Shown here piece after piece: positions 1 to 7,441 of a stretch of 48,863 nt of DNA. The notes beneath the pieces were generated by a model, which ran no database searches, was not told the DNA's origin, and worked only from the letters and a program-made list of their open reading frames with translations. Origin of the DNA: TMED-70 sp036164085 (lineage in GTDB: Bacteria; Chloroflexota; Dehalococcoidia; Lucifugimonadales; Lucifugimonadaceae); the NCBI GenBank assembly GCA_036164085.1, contig JAYZJV010000011.1, positions 1 to 48,863 on the forward strand. Direction: 5' to 3'. How positions within the stretch are numbered: position 1 is the first letter of the stretch; the number at the start of each line of letters is the position of its first letter. A program made the translations under genes and the position numbers.

Positions 1-742
1 AAACTTTTAAATTTTTTATTACATTTATATTTTTTGAAATTATTATTTCTTCAATTTTTTCAATTAATTTATATAAACCCCCAGAAATATACCAAGCTCC
101 ATAACTCAATTCCATGAAAGGGATAATAGATAAAATACTTGAAGATTTGTATGGAGAAGCACCAACATATGTTGGATATCTATTGAATATTTTTCTTATT
201 TTTTCATCAGAAAATGTTTTTTCAATAAAACTATTGTACTTTTTGAAAAACAATTGAAAAGGACTGTTTAATAATAATAATAAGTTAGAAAATTTGGGCT
301 TTGAAAAAAGGCCTTGTTGAAAAAATGTTTTTTGAGAAAGGTTAAATAATTTTGAACCTTTGGAAATCAATTCATAAAACATATTTATTTCATTGGTGTT
401 AGAATTGAATAATTTTTCTAGTTCACTTAGATCTGAAGAATATTTAATCTTTTCTTTTTCAAACATATATAAAAAAAGTGGGTTTATTTTTATAAAGTCT
501 AGATGTTCATAAATATCTTCTCCAGCTTCCTTAAATAATTCTTCAAAAACATTAGGTAAGGTAATTAATGAAGGTCCTGTATCAAACACAAAGCCGTCTT
601 TTTTGAACATATTCATTTTTCCGCCCAAATTAGAATTTTTTTCAATAATATTAATTTCAAAATCACTTTTAGATAAATTGATTGCAGTTGCTAAACCACC
701 TAAACCACCGCCAATTATGATTACTTTTTTACGATTTTTCAT
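1..742 (-). CDS. CrtI-like carotenoid desaturase/oxidase, 3' end beyond window
   Basis: The minus-strand frame opens with ATG at 742 and stays open to the left edge, so about 247 N-terminal residues are visible and the C-terminus is missing. It begins with a dinucleotide-binding motif (VIIIGGGLGGLATA), followed by an acidic strand end, a GGK turn and FDTGPSL, the standard N-terminus of CrtI/CrtN/CrtP flavoenzymes. A later segment with VGASPYK and a GGLYKL motif also matches the family. It overlaps the upstream glycosyltransferase gene by 14 bases and is the last visible gene of the crtB-crtI-GT operon. As a second CrtI paralogue it could desaturate further, oxidise a terminal methyl group (CrtP-like) or act as a hydroxyneurosporene-type desaturase. 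The sequence shown cannot decide between these. Family membership is secure, substrate is not. Confidence 0.88.
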   Translation of the reverse strand, partial: MKNRKKVIIIGGGLGGLATAINLSKSDFEINIIEKNSNLGGKMNMFKKDGFVFDTGPSLITLPNVFEELFKEAGEDIYEHLDFIKINPLFLYMFEKEKIKYSSDLSELEKLFNSNTNEINMFYELISKGSKLFNLSQKTFFQQGLFSKPKFSNLLLLLNSPFQLFFKKYNSFIEKTFSDEKIRKIFNRYPTYVGASPYKSSSILSIIPFMELSYGAWYISGGLYKLIEKIEEIIISKNINVIKNLKV

Positions 743-1838
743 AAATTCTATCTTTCCAAGCTAATCCTTTACCAAATTTCATGTTTTTCCAAGAGTCTAT
801 ACCCAAAATGAACATTGCCAAAATTCCAACAGGTTGAGTGAAAATTGATAAGAAATTATATTTGAATTTCAAATTAATCAGTATTATGGGAACAAAATTT
901 ATAGCAAGCAATACAATTCCTAAAATTTTATTTAAATTTAAAATAATTGAAGTAGTATAAATTAATGGAGCTACAAAGTAGCTTATGATGAAAATTGATT
1001 GAAAAAAGAAAAATGAACTATCTTTAGTAAAACTTGGGTAATAACTTTTTTTAAAACCATTCCATATCGAAGAAAACGAGTCATACATGTTTACTGAAAT
1101 GATTTTTGAACCATTAATGCAATATGTTTTTTCTCCTTTTTGTCTAAATATTCTGGCCAATCTCGTATCTTCAAAAAGGTCATTTTTTACTAAATTGTGG
1201 CCACCTAATTTCATATAAGTTTCTTTTTTAAATAAAATGCAAGCACCATGGGCAGGGCAACTGAGCATTCGAACATATTTCACTATAAGCATTGGGCATG
1301 TTGTAAAAACAATAAAATTTAGAAGAGGCATAAAAATCTTTTCAGTAATAGATTTCATTTCAATTTTTGGCCAAGCAGATAGCATTGAAAGGTTATTTTC
1401 TTCTGAATAAGATATAAATTGGCTTAAGTCTTTCATAACAGTGGTGTCGGCATCGATAAATATAATCCATTCAGAAGAAGATTGTTTGGCAAGTTGATAG
1501 CATGCAAAAGATTTTCCTGTCCATCCTTTTTCTAATTTTAATGTTTTTGCAATTTTTACTTTTTTATTTGATTGGCTTATTTTTTTTATTACATCAGCAG
1601 TAGAATCAGTTGAATGATCGTCATAGACTAGTATTTCAGTATAATTATTATTTGTTTCAATAACTGAATTTATACAATTCTCAATATTTTTCTCTTCATT
1701 ACGAGCTGGAATAAGTATGGATAGATTATTATTTTTTGTTTTTGTAAAAGAAGAGTAATTCCAAAATAAATTTAGCGAAACAATAATTATTGAATAGAAA
1801 ACAAAAAAACTTGAGAGTACGAAAATGATTTCAATCAT
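729..1838 (-). CDS. Family 2 glycosyltransferase of the carotenoid cluster (CrtQ/CruC-like)
   Basis: A 369-residue membrane-anchored GT-A glycosyltransferase. One N-terminal transmembrane helix (about 4-24) is followed by the GT2 domain: SILIPARNEE (about 40-49), DDHSTDST (73-80), GWTGKS (105-110), a DAD metal site (129-131) and an FEDTRLAR acceptor motif (222-229). Two or three helices close the protein (about 276-350). This domain plan and the GWxGK motif are typical of carotenoid glycosyltransferases such as CrtQ and CruC. Its start forms an ATGA overlap with the crtI stop codon (1835-1838), so it is translationally coupled, and its end overlaps the second crtI-like gene. By context it probably glycosylates a hydroxylated or carboxylated carotenoid at the membrane. 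A different lipid acceptor remains possible. Confidence 0.85.
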   Translation of the reverse strand: MIEIIFVLSSFFVFYSIIIVSLNLFWNYSSFTKTKNNNLSILIPARNEEKNIENCINSVIETNNNYTEILVYDDHSTDSTADVIKKISQSNKKVKIAKTLKLEKGWTGKSFACYQLAKQSSSEWIIFIDADTTVMKDLSQFISYSEENNLSMLSAWPKIEMKSITEKIFMPLLNFIVFTTCPMLIVKYVRMLSCPAHGACILFKKETYMKLGGHNLVKNDLFEDTRLARIFRQKGEKTYCINGSKIISVNMYDSFSSIWNGFKKSYYPSFTKDSSFFFFQSIFIISYFVAPLIYTTSIILNLNKILGIVLLAINFVPIILINLKFKYNFLSIFTQPVGILAMFILGIDSWKNMKFGKGLAWKDRIYEKS

Positions 1839-3307
1839 ACTTTTGACCCTTCCATTATTTTTTCTTTAGTCATTTTAGAACTTAATATACACATTGGGAC
1901 TCCAGTTCCAGGAGTGGTAGATGCTCCAACAAAAAATAAGTTATTTATTTTTTTAGATTTGTTAGGGTTTCTGAATGGGCCTATTTGACCAAAGTTGTGC
2001 GAAGGACCGAAAGCAGATCCATCAAATAACCCAAATTTATTTTTCCAATCCAATGGAGTAAATATTTTTTCATAAATTACATCTTCTTTTTTAATATCAA
2101 TATTATTTTGGATAAACCTTTTAAAAACGATCTCTTTTAGTTCAAATGCTTTGTTAATGCCATGATTGTAGTTATATTTTGAAATTACTGGACTTGGAAT
2201 AAGAACAAATAGAGAAGACATTCCTTCTGGAGCTAAACCTGTATCAGTTTTTGAAGGGATTGATATATAGAAAGGAAGGTCATCAGGTATTTTGTGTTCA
2301 GAAAATAGTTGATTGAAAGTTTTTTTAAAATCATCAGGTAAAAATATTGTGTGATGAGTTAAATCTTCAACAGTTTTATTAAGACCCCAGTAATAAGTGT
2401 AAACAGATGGAGTCATTTTAGATCCTCTAATTTTTAAGCCCATCAATTCCTTATAAGTAGTTTCTGAATCTACATTAGAAATGATCAAATCTGCATATTT
2501 CTTTTCATTATTAATAGATACACCAACTGCTTTATTTTTTTCAACAATAATTTTATTTATTTTTGAAGAAGTATGAATCTTTACATTGCATTCCAAATTT
2601 AGTTTTTTTAATCCCTTAACAAGCCCATACATTCCACCTTTTGGCATCCACAAACCATACTGAAGTTCTCCATAAGGAAGGATACTAAAAAACCCAGGGA
2701 GTTTATAAGGAGAATCTCCTAAGTACATACTGTAGGAGCTAAATGCTTCTACTATTTTTTCCTCTTCAAAAAATTTATTTATTTCACTATACATATTGTT
2801 TGTTAATCCTAAACGCAAAAGATTATTTATTCCTGCATTTAATAACCAAGTTAAAATATTAGAAGAATTTTTTGTAACTATTTTTTTGAAAGCGAGGTCG
2901 TATTTTTTTTGAGAGCTTTTAAAAAAATCAATTATTCCATATCTATCTTTTTTTGAAAATTTACTAATTTCATCAGATAAACTATTCAAGTCAGAGCTCA
3001 GTTGTAAATTAGTTTGATCTTTCCATAAGAAATTAACTGCTGGATCCACTTTGATTAATTCGACATAATCATAGAAGTTTTTGCCTAAACTATCAAAATA
3101 TTCCTCATAAACCCATGGATAATTTAATAAAGAAGGACCTGTGTCAAAAGTAAATCCATTTTCAGAAATAATATTGGCTCTTCCTCCAATGTTTTTATTA
3201 GATTCAAAAATTTCTACGTCAAAATTTTCTTTAGCTAGCAAAGGAGCAATAGAAAGTCCTCCTATTCCAGCTCCAATAATAATTACTTTCTTAGGTTTGT
3301 TCTTCAT
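1835..3307 (-). CDS. crtI: Phytoene/diapophytoene desaturase
   Basis: A 490-residue FAD-dependent carotenoid desaturase, full length for the family. The FAD motif GAGIGG lies at 12-17, FDTGPSLL near 57-64, and the C-terminal signature (FFVGASTTPGTGVPM) sits about 25 residues from the end. I chose ATG at 3307 because it overlaps the crtB stop as ATGA and places the nucleotide-binding motif where the family has it. An in-frame ATG at 3331 would add eight residues and a 28-base overlap. It acts on the product of the adjacent synthase, introducing conjugated double bases of the chromophore at the membrane surface. The number of desaturations and the C30 or C40 chain length cannot be read from the sequence. 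Confidence 0.92.
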   Translation of the reverse strand: MKNKPKKVIIIGAGIGGLSIAPLLAKENFDVEIFESNKNIGGRANIISENGFTFDTGPSLLNYPWVYEEYFDSLGKNFYDYVELIKVDPAVNFLWKDQTNLQLSSDLNSLSDEISKFSKKDRYGIIDFFKSSQKKYDLAFKKIVTKNSSNILTWLLNAGINNLLRLGLTNNMYSEINKFFEEEKIVEAFSSYSMYLGDSPYKLPGFFSILPYGELQYGLWMPKGGMYGLVKGLKKLNLECNVKIHTSSKINKIIVEKNKAVGVSINNEKKYADLIISNVDSETTYKELMGLKIRGSKMTPSVYTYYWGLNKTVEDLTHHTIFLPDDFKKTFNQLFSEHKIPDDLPFYISIPSKTDTGLAPEGMSSLFVLIPSPVISKYNYNHGINKAFELKEIVFKRFIQNNIDIKKEDVIYEKIFTPLDWKNKFGLFDGSAFGPSHNFGQIGPFRNPNKSKKINNLFFVGASTTPGTGVPMCILSSKMTKEKIMEGSKV

Positions 3308-4314
3308 ATGTAAAGTAGAATCAACTTCCATAATTTTCTTATTGGTAAAAATGAAAATTTTTCTTTTAATGTCAAGCTATACCTATGATCAGCAGGCATT
3401 TCCTTCTGTAAGATTTTTAAATTTAGTTTTCGATATAATTCTAAGCAAGTTTTAATAGCTATTTGGCTATCGGGAGCAAAATTTTCCATTCCTTTTTCAG
3501 CTTTTTTATACCATTCTTCAGCTTCATTTGCTAAAATTTTTCTAGCATTGATCACATACTCTTTTAGATCGGATGTTTTTTTTGGTTTTTCTAAAATATT
3601 ACAGGGGGTATAAAATCTTCCCCTAAAGTAATCTTCATAAACATCTCTAGCGAAATTAGTGAGCTGCAATGCAATACCTAGATCTCTAGAAGGTTCTAAT
3701 AAATCCTTTACACTTTTGTCATTATTTGGGCCATAAATATAGGCTAAGAAATAGCCCACTACTATTGCAGAACCATAAACATATTCATTTATTAAGGAAT
3801 CCATATCTTTATATTCATATACATCTATGTCTTTCCTCATAGCATCAATAAAAGAAATATAATATTTGTCAGGGATTTTTGTTTCTATAGCAGCCATTCT
3901 ATAGGAAGAAATGATTACGGGAATATTATTATTAATCAAAGAATGTAAATTGTTATATTTTTTAGATTCTTTGAATTTATTTTCCCATTCGTCAAGCATT
4001 TTGTATTTTTCTTTTGAAGTTATTTCAAACGTATCAACTATTTCATCTGGGAAACGTACTGAAGCGTAAATTATTTCAACTAAATCTCTTTTTGCTTTTG
4101 GTAAAAATCTTGTTACTGTAAAAAAACTATTACTATAGTTCTTAAGGATTTTTTTCCCTAATTCTTTACAAATCTTATAAGCATTTTTCTCATTTTTTGA
4201 AGAAGCAATTTTGCTTAGAGTCTTTTTTTCTAAGCTTATCCACTCACTTAATTCCCATAAGTTTTCATCTGAGGAATACTCGTAATTAAGACCATCTTTT
4301 ATTTTTCTTGGCAT
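3304..4314 (-). CDS. crtB: Phytoene/squalene synthase family protein (carotenoid synthase)
   Basis: A 336-residue trans-isoprenyl diphosphate synthase that condenses two prenyl diphosphates head to head. Both Mg-binding aspartate-rich motifs are present: DEIVD (90-94) inside YASVRFPDEIVD, and DVYED (224-228) inside QLTNFARDVYED, followed by the family RGRFYTP segment. The protein has about 40 extra residues before the usual start, which may be real or may mean the true start is internal. It heads the carotenoid operon, and its stop codon overlaps the crtI start. Phytoene synthase (C40) and dehydrosqualene synthase (C30, CrtM) share these motifs. Two CrtI paralogues plus a CrtQ-like transferase downstream recall staphyloxanthin-type clusters, but that is only suggestive. 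Confidence 0.92.
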   Translation of the reverse strand: MPRKIKDGLNYEYSSDENLWELSEWISLEKKTLSKIASSKNEKNAYKICKELGKKILKNYSNSFFTVTRFLPKAKRDLVEIIYASVRFPDEIVDTFEITSKEKYKMLDEWENKFKESKKYNNLHSLINNNIPVIISSYRMAAIETKIPDKYYISFIDAMRKDIDVYEYKDMDSLINEYVYGSAIVVGYFLAYIYGPNNDKSVKDLLEPSRDLGIALQLTNFARDVYEDYFRGRFYTPCNILEKPKKTSDLKEYVINARKILANEAEEWYKKAEKGMENFAPDSQIAIKTCLELYRKLNLKILQKEMPADHRYSLTLKEKFSFLPIRKLWKLILLYI

Positions 4315-4335
4315 ATATTAATTCTAATCTATAAT
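4308..4335 (+). promoter_or_regulatory. Candidate promoter of the YceI-YHYH lipoprotein gene
   Basis: TTGGCA (4308-4313), a 16-base spacer and TATAAT (4330-4335) form a plausible sigma-70 type promoter. It would give a leader of about 65 bases before the ATG at 4407. The -35 element lies over the first codons of the divergent crtB gene. AT-rich sequence makes chance TATAAT matches common, hence modest confidence. Confidence 0.35.
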
Positions 4336-4406
4336 TTTTTCTTCACATAACGTTAATAATCAGAGTTTATAATTAAATTTATAAAATTAATCAAAAAAGG
4401 AATCGA

Positions 4407-6332
4407 ATGAAAAAATTATCTGTATTTTTCATTTTATTATTTATACTTTCTTGTTCAGATAAATCAGAAGAAACATTAAGTTTTGATAATTTAGAAAATG
4501 ATTCTTCTGCCCAACAAAAAGGCTTGGTAACGCAAGGCAAAGATCCCAAAGAAACTTCCAATAACAGTAATCCTGAATTGCCTTCAAATAATAACTTACA
4601 GCTAAAAGAAACATCAGATATTAATCAGGAGAACAATAATTCTTCTATTGTTTCTATAGAATTCGGGCCAAATTCAGAGAATTATATAAGAGCAAATTAT
4701 AGAGTTACTGAACAATTAGCAAGATTGCCTTCTCCTATTGAAGCAATCGGTTATACAGAATCTATAACAGGTGGACTTTATATTAATTCAGATGGTATCC
4801 CTAATGCTAATTCAGTTATTAGTATAGATTTATCTTCTTTAAAAAGCGATGAATCTAAAAGAGATAATTATTTAAGGAATAATTCACTAGAAACAAATAA
4901 ATTTCCTGAAGCTATTTTTCAAATAAAAGAGATTAAAGGATTTGATATTGATTCCTTATTGAATTTGCAAAAAAATGAATTTCAAATGCAATTGATAGGG
5001 GATCTAACTGTTCATGGAGTTACAAAAACTAAAACGTGGAATATTAATGCAACTTCTGAGTTAGGAAAATTAAAAGGGAAAGGAACTCTATCGTTTCCTT
5101 TTAGTGATTTTAATATGGATATTCCTAAACTTTTTTTTATTGTCAGTGTTGAAGACAATATAACTTTAGAACTTGATTTTGATATTACATTAAGCTTAAA
5201 TTCTTCAATAAATCTTAGTGCTTTATCTCTTCCTGAGTTTATATCTAAACAAATAATTGAAGATAAACCTAATTCTTTATATACCAATGCATGGTTGTGC
5301 ACTGATGATGATTCTGTCGAGGTTGATGATCTATCAACCTCGACAGAAGACAGTTGGAAATGTTATGTGGACATTGAATTATCTGATGATTCGGTAATTG
5401 TCACAAGCTCTGGAATTCCTAACCATGATTTTCAATCAGGTTTAGGATGTTGCGCTCAAGAAGTAGATTACCAATGGATAATTCCTACAAGCCCTCAATT
5501 TACTGAAGAAATTACTATGGCTCCTGATAGAGGAGCTGTTGCTATTACTGTAACAGGAGTACCAATTTTTGGGCCTGAAGAAGGACCTGGTGGAGATGCA
5601 GTTGCTCTTCATTTTGATTATTTTGAAGAAGATAGACAGCCAATAGAGATTGGTATCTGTGGGGGGCACTCAGCAGGAGCTTACTTCCATTATCATTTTG
5701 ATGCTAATTGTTTACATTGGCACCCTGAAGGGACAGGTCTTGACTGGGAAGATTGGGATTATAGGACTAATTTGGACCCCAATGAACATTCTCCAGTTAT
5801 TGGATTTGCATTTGATGGATTTCCTATTTATGGCCCTTATGGGTGGGATGCCTACAAGAATGTTGTTGAAATAACATCAAGTTATAGATTGAAAAAAGAT
5901 TCAAATGGTTATGGAGGAATAGAAGATTGGGAATATATCGAAGGCTTAGGAGATACTGATGAATGCAACGGACTATCAAGTTCAACCCCAGAAGTTCCTG
6001 ACGGGATTTATCATTACGTTAGCTCAATAAGAAATGGAGAAGGAGATATAGGGTTTCCTTATTTTTTATTGTGCTACCACGGAATTCCAGAAAAATCTAA
6101 TTTTGAACAAGGTATTCAACAAGGAGGAGCAGAGCGACAAAGAAGGGTTACACCTGAAGGACAAATACAAACACCTGATTTTAGTGAAATAGCATCAGCT
6201 TTGGGAATAACCCAAGAAGAACTTATGTTTGCATTAGGAGGACCTCCACCTGATTTAGAAAAAGCCTCCAAGATACTTGGAATACCTGTTGAAACCTTGA
6301 GAAAGTTTATCCCTCCTCCTCCGCGAAGATAA
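4407..6332 (+). CDS. Lipoprotein with YceI and YHYH domains
   Basis: A 641-residue exported protein. The N-terminus is a lipoprotein signal with lipobox ILSC (Cys16), followed by a Ser/Asn-rich spacer to about residue 80. Residues about 82-263 are a YceI domain: SKRDNYLRNNSLET, FPEAIFQI and GDLTVHGVTKTKTW are diagnostic of this lipocalin-like fold, which is known to bind polyisoprenoids. Residues about 292-565 are a YHYH domain (GICGGH, FHYHFD, HWHP, then FAFDGFPIYGPYG) with conserved cysteines near 298, 319, 348 and 349. The C-terminus carries two LGI-x-x-E-x-L type helical repeats and ends in a proline stretch. A good Shine-Dalgarno (AAGGAA) precedes the ATG. It is divergent from the carotenoid operon, so a role in binding or handling isoprenoid lipids at the cell surface is an inference. 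YHYH has no established activity that I can assert. The linker encodes a perfect hairpin, listed separately. Confidence 0.88.
   Translation: MKKLSVFFILLFILSCSDKSEETLSFDNLENDSSAQQKGLVTQGKDPKETSNNSNPELPSNNNLQLKETSDINQENNNSSIVSIEFGPNSENYIRANYRVTEQLARLPSPIEAIGYTESITGGLYINSDGIPNANSVISIDLSSLKSDESKRDNYLRNNSLETNKFPEAIFQIKEIKGFDIDSLLNLQKNEFQMQLIGDLTVHGVTKTKTWNINATSELGKLKGKGTLSFPFSDFNMDIPKLFFIVSVEDNITLELDFDITLSLNSSINLSALSLPEFISKQIIEDKPNSLYTNAWLCTDDDSVEVDDLSTSTEDSWKCYVDIELSDDSVIVTSSGIPNHDFQSGLGCCAQEVDYQWIIPTSPQFTEEITMAPDRGAVAITVTGVPIFGPEEGPGGDAVALHFDYFEEDRQPIEIGICGGHSAGAYFHYHFDANCLHWHPEGTGLDWEDWDYRTNLDPNEHSPVIGFAFDGFPIYGPYGWDAYKNVVEITSSYRLKKDSNGYGGIEDWEYIEGLGDTDECNGLSSSTPEVPDGIYHYVSSIRNGEGDIGFPYFLLCYHGIPEKSNFEQGIQQGGAERQRRVTPEGQIQTPDFSEIASALGITQEELMFALGGPPPDLEKASKILGIPVETLRKFIPPPPRR
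5312..5348. repeat. Perfect 16-bp inverted repeat inside a coding region
   Basis: The left arm TTCTGTCGAGGTTGAT (5312-5327) and its exact reverse complement (5333-5348) are separated by five bases, GATCT. The arms are richer in G+C than the surrounding gene. The element is in frame and encodes about residues 302-314 of the lipoprotein, in the linker between the YceI and YHYH domains. No T-run follows the stem, so it does not look like an intrinsic terminator. Confidence 0.9.
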
Positions 6333-6377
6333 AATAAACTAGAATACTATTTTTTTTAAAATGCGTAATTAATTCTG

Positions 6378-6419
6378 TTGACTTAATTAGAACACCTGTT
6401 CTAAAATGAACATATGTTC
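6378..6419 (+). promoter_or_regulatory. Promoter with two LexA-type SOS boxes
   Basis: The -35 element TTGACT (6378-6383) and -10 element TAAAAT (6402-6407) are separated by 18 bases. One box, GAACACCTGTTC (6390-6401), fills the end of the spacer; extended by a base at each side it reads AGAACA-CC-TGTTCT. A second, perfectly palindromic box, GAACATATGTTC (6408-6419), covers the expected start point. Both fit GAAC-N4-GTTC, the LexA site of Gram-positive bacteria and of Dehalococcoides. A repressor bound at either box would block RNA polymerase. Confidence 0.75.
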
Positions 6420-6437
6420 TAATTAAGGAGTTTAGTA

Positions 6438-6959
6438 ATGACAACAAAATTTTCTGAAAATGTTTTCAGTAATACTGAAGAACCAAAGTTATTGACAGAT
6501 AATAATTTAATAAGATCTATAGCATCAAATATTATCAACAAAAATAAATGCGAATACAATGTGGGTGTTGAATGTTTTTATTGCTGGCATGAAGCAATGA
6601 ATGATTTAAGGATATGGGCATTAGTTAAGAACAATCAACAATCTTCTACTTGCGCTGTATTTAGTCCTCTAATCATTGAATGCTTATATCCAGGTGTCCT
6701 AAAAATGATTAATAAGGTAAATGAATTTAATAATTTTGACTTTCTTTTTTCAAAAAACCATAATGAAATTTCTTATGACAAATCTAAATATATATTTTCT
6801 AATAAATTGAATACTTCTAATCGTTTTTTAATTGCAGAAAATATTGATTTATATGGTCAAAATTTAGAGTCAATAAATGCTTTAGTAAAAATCAATGTTT
6901 TTAAGAATAAATATTCTCAAGAATATTTTTATATTTCTCAAAATTGTAACCATATTTAG
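6438..6959 (+). CDS. Protein of unknown function, first gene of an SOS-type cassette
   Basis: I do not recognise this 173-residue protein. It has no signal peptide or membrane helix. The most distinctive segment is a cysteine-rich stretch at about 37-50 (KCEYNVGVECFYCWHE) that could bind a metal, plus two more cysteines near 74 and 85. The last third is rich in Asn, Lys and Tyr and ends in a Cys-Asn-His segment. The start is well supported: AAGGAG at 6425-6430 lies seven bases before the ATG. The gene is transcribed from the two-box LexA-type promoter with a leader of about 25 bases. The next gene's ribosome binding site overlaps its stop codon, so the two are likely co-translated. DNA-damage induction is therefore predicted; biochemical function is open. 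Confidence 0.7.
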   Translation: MTTKFSENVFSNTEEPKLLTDNNLIRSIASNIINKNKCEYNVGVECFYCWHEAMNDLRIWALVKNNQQSSTCAVFSPLIIECLYPGVLKMINKVNEFNNFDFLFSKNHNEISYDKSKYIFSNKLNTSNRFLIAENIDLYGQNLESINALVKINVFKNKYSQEYFYISQNCNHI

Positions 6960-6969
6960 GAGTTTTATA

Positions 6970-7308
6970 ATGACAATGATAGAAAATAACAATTCATCAT
7001 CGAAGGATTTTTTTCTGGATGATGGGTGTGAGTATTCCAAAAGTTGCCTAGACTGTCCATTGAGTCTCTGTAAGTATGACGATCCTATTTTGGATAACTC
7101 CAAATCAAAAAATAATAGAAATATGATTATTTATAATATGAAAAAAACTAATATGACAAACAAAGATATTGCGGATATATTGGATATTTCTACACGAACT
7201 GTTCATAGAGTATTGAATGAAGAAAATCCAACAGTTCAAAAGTTTGTATTGGAACTTAGGAACCAAAATATAATCAAAAAATCTCAACTAGTTTCGATGA
7301 GAAACTAG
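6970..7308 (+). CDS. Small helix-turn-helix protein with a C4 cysteine motif
   Basis: A 112-residue protein from ATG 6970, chosen because TAGGAG (6957-6962) sits at proper spacing and overlaps the stop of the preceding gene; the open frame itself extends further upstream. The N-terminal part has four cysteines in a CX5CX2CX4C pattern (GCEYSKSCLDCPLSLCKYDDP is the segment's content, about 19-39), probably a zinc site. The C-terminal part is a homeodomain-like helix-turn-helix: NMTNKDIADILDISTRTVHRVL, about 63-84. Similar Cys4-plus-HTH proteins occur in environmental genomes and phages, but I know of no defined function. Its place behind an SOS-type promoter suggests a damage-responsive DNA-binding protein, possibly regulating or partnering the upstream gene product. 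Confidence 0.75.
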   Translation: MTMIENNNSSSKDFFLDDGCEYSKSCLDCPLSLCKYDDPILDNSKSKNNRNMIIYNMKKTNMTNKDIADILDISTRTVHRVLNEENPTVQKFVLELRNQNIIKKSQLVSMRN

Positions 7309-7362
7309 AATTAAGCTAACCCCTTTAAATAAAAGTGTTTGGGAAAAGTTATTTTTCAAAAT

Positions 7363-7438
7363 ATCCCCCAAAATATGAAATTTTTGAACAAATTCTTTTC
7401 TCTGTAAACTACCTCGAATGCTTTATTTATTGGGGGAT
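7363..7438. repeat. Inverted repeat in the convergent gap between the HTH gene and phoU
   Basis: ATCCCCCAA (7363-7371) and TTGGGGGAT (7430-7438) are perfect reverse complements separated by 58 AT-rich bases. The C-run can alternatively pair with an upstream TTTGGG near 7338-7343. The gap separates two converging transcripts, so it may act as a long-stem bidirectional terminator, but no classical hairpin plus T-run is visible. Confidence 0.4.
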
Positions 7439-7441
7439 TCA

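Noticed and set aside
3307..3331. Upstream ATG for crtI adding eight residues
   Set aside because: The ATG at 3307 overlaps the crtB stop as ATGA and gives the normal distance to the FAD motif.
4370..4398. TTTATAA direct repeat in the crtB/lipoprotein gap
   Set aside because: Such AT-only repeats are expected by chance in a genome of this composition.
6895..6969. Longer N-terminus for the HTH protein starting inside the previous gene
   Set aside because: The ATG at 6970 has a clear ribosome binding site; the upstream codons are the previous gene read in another frame.
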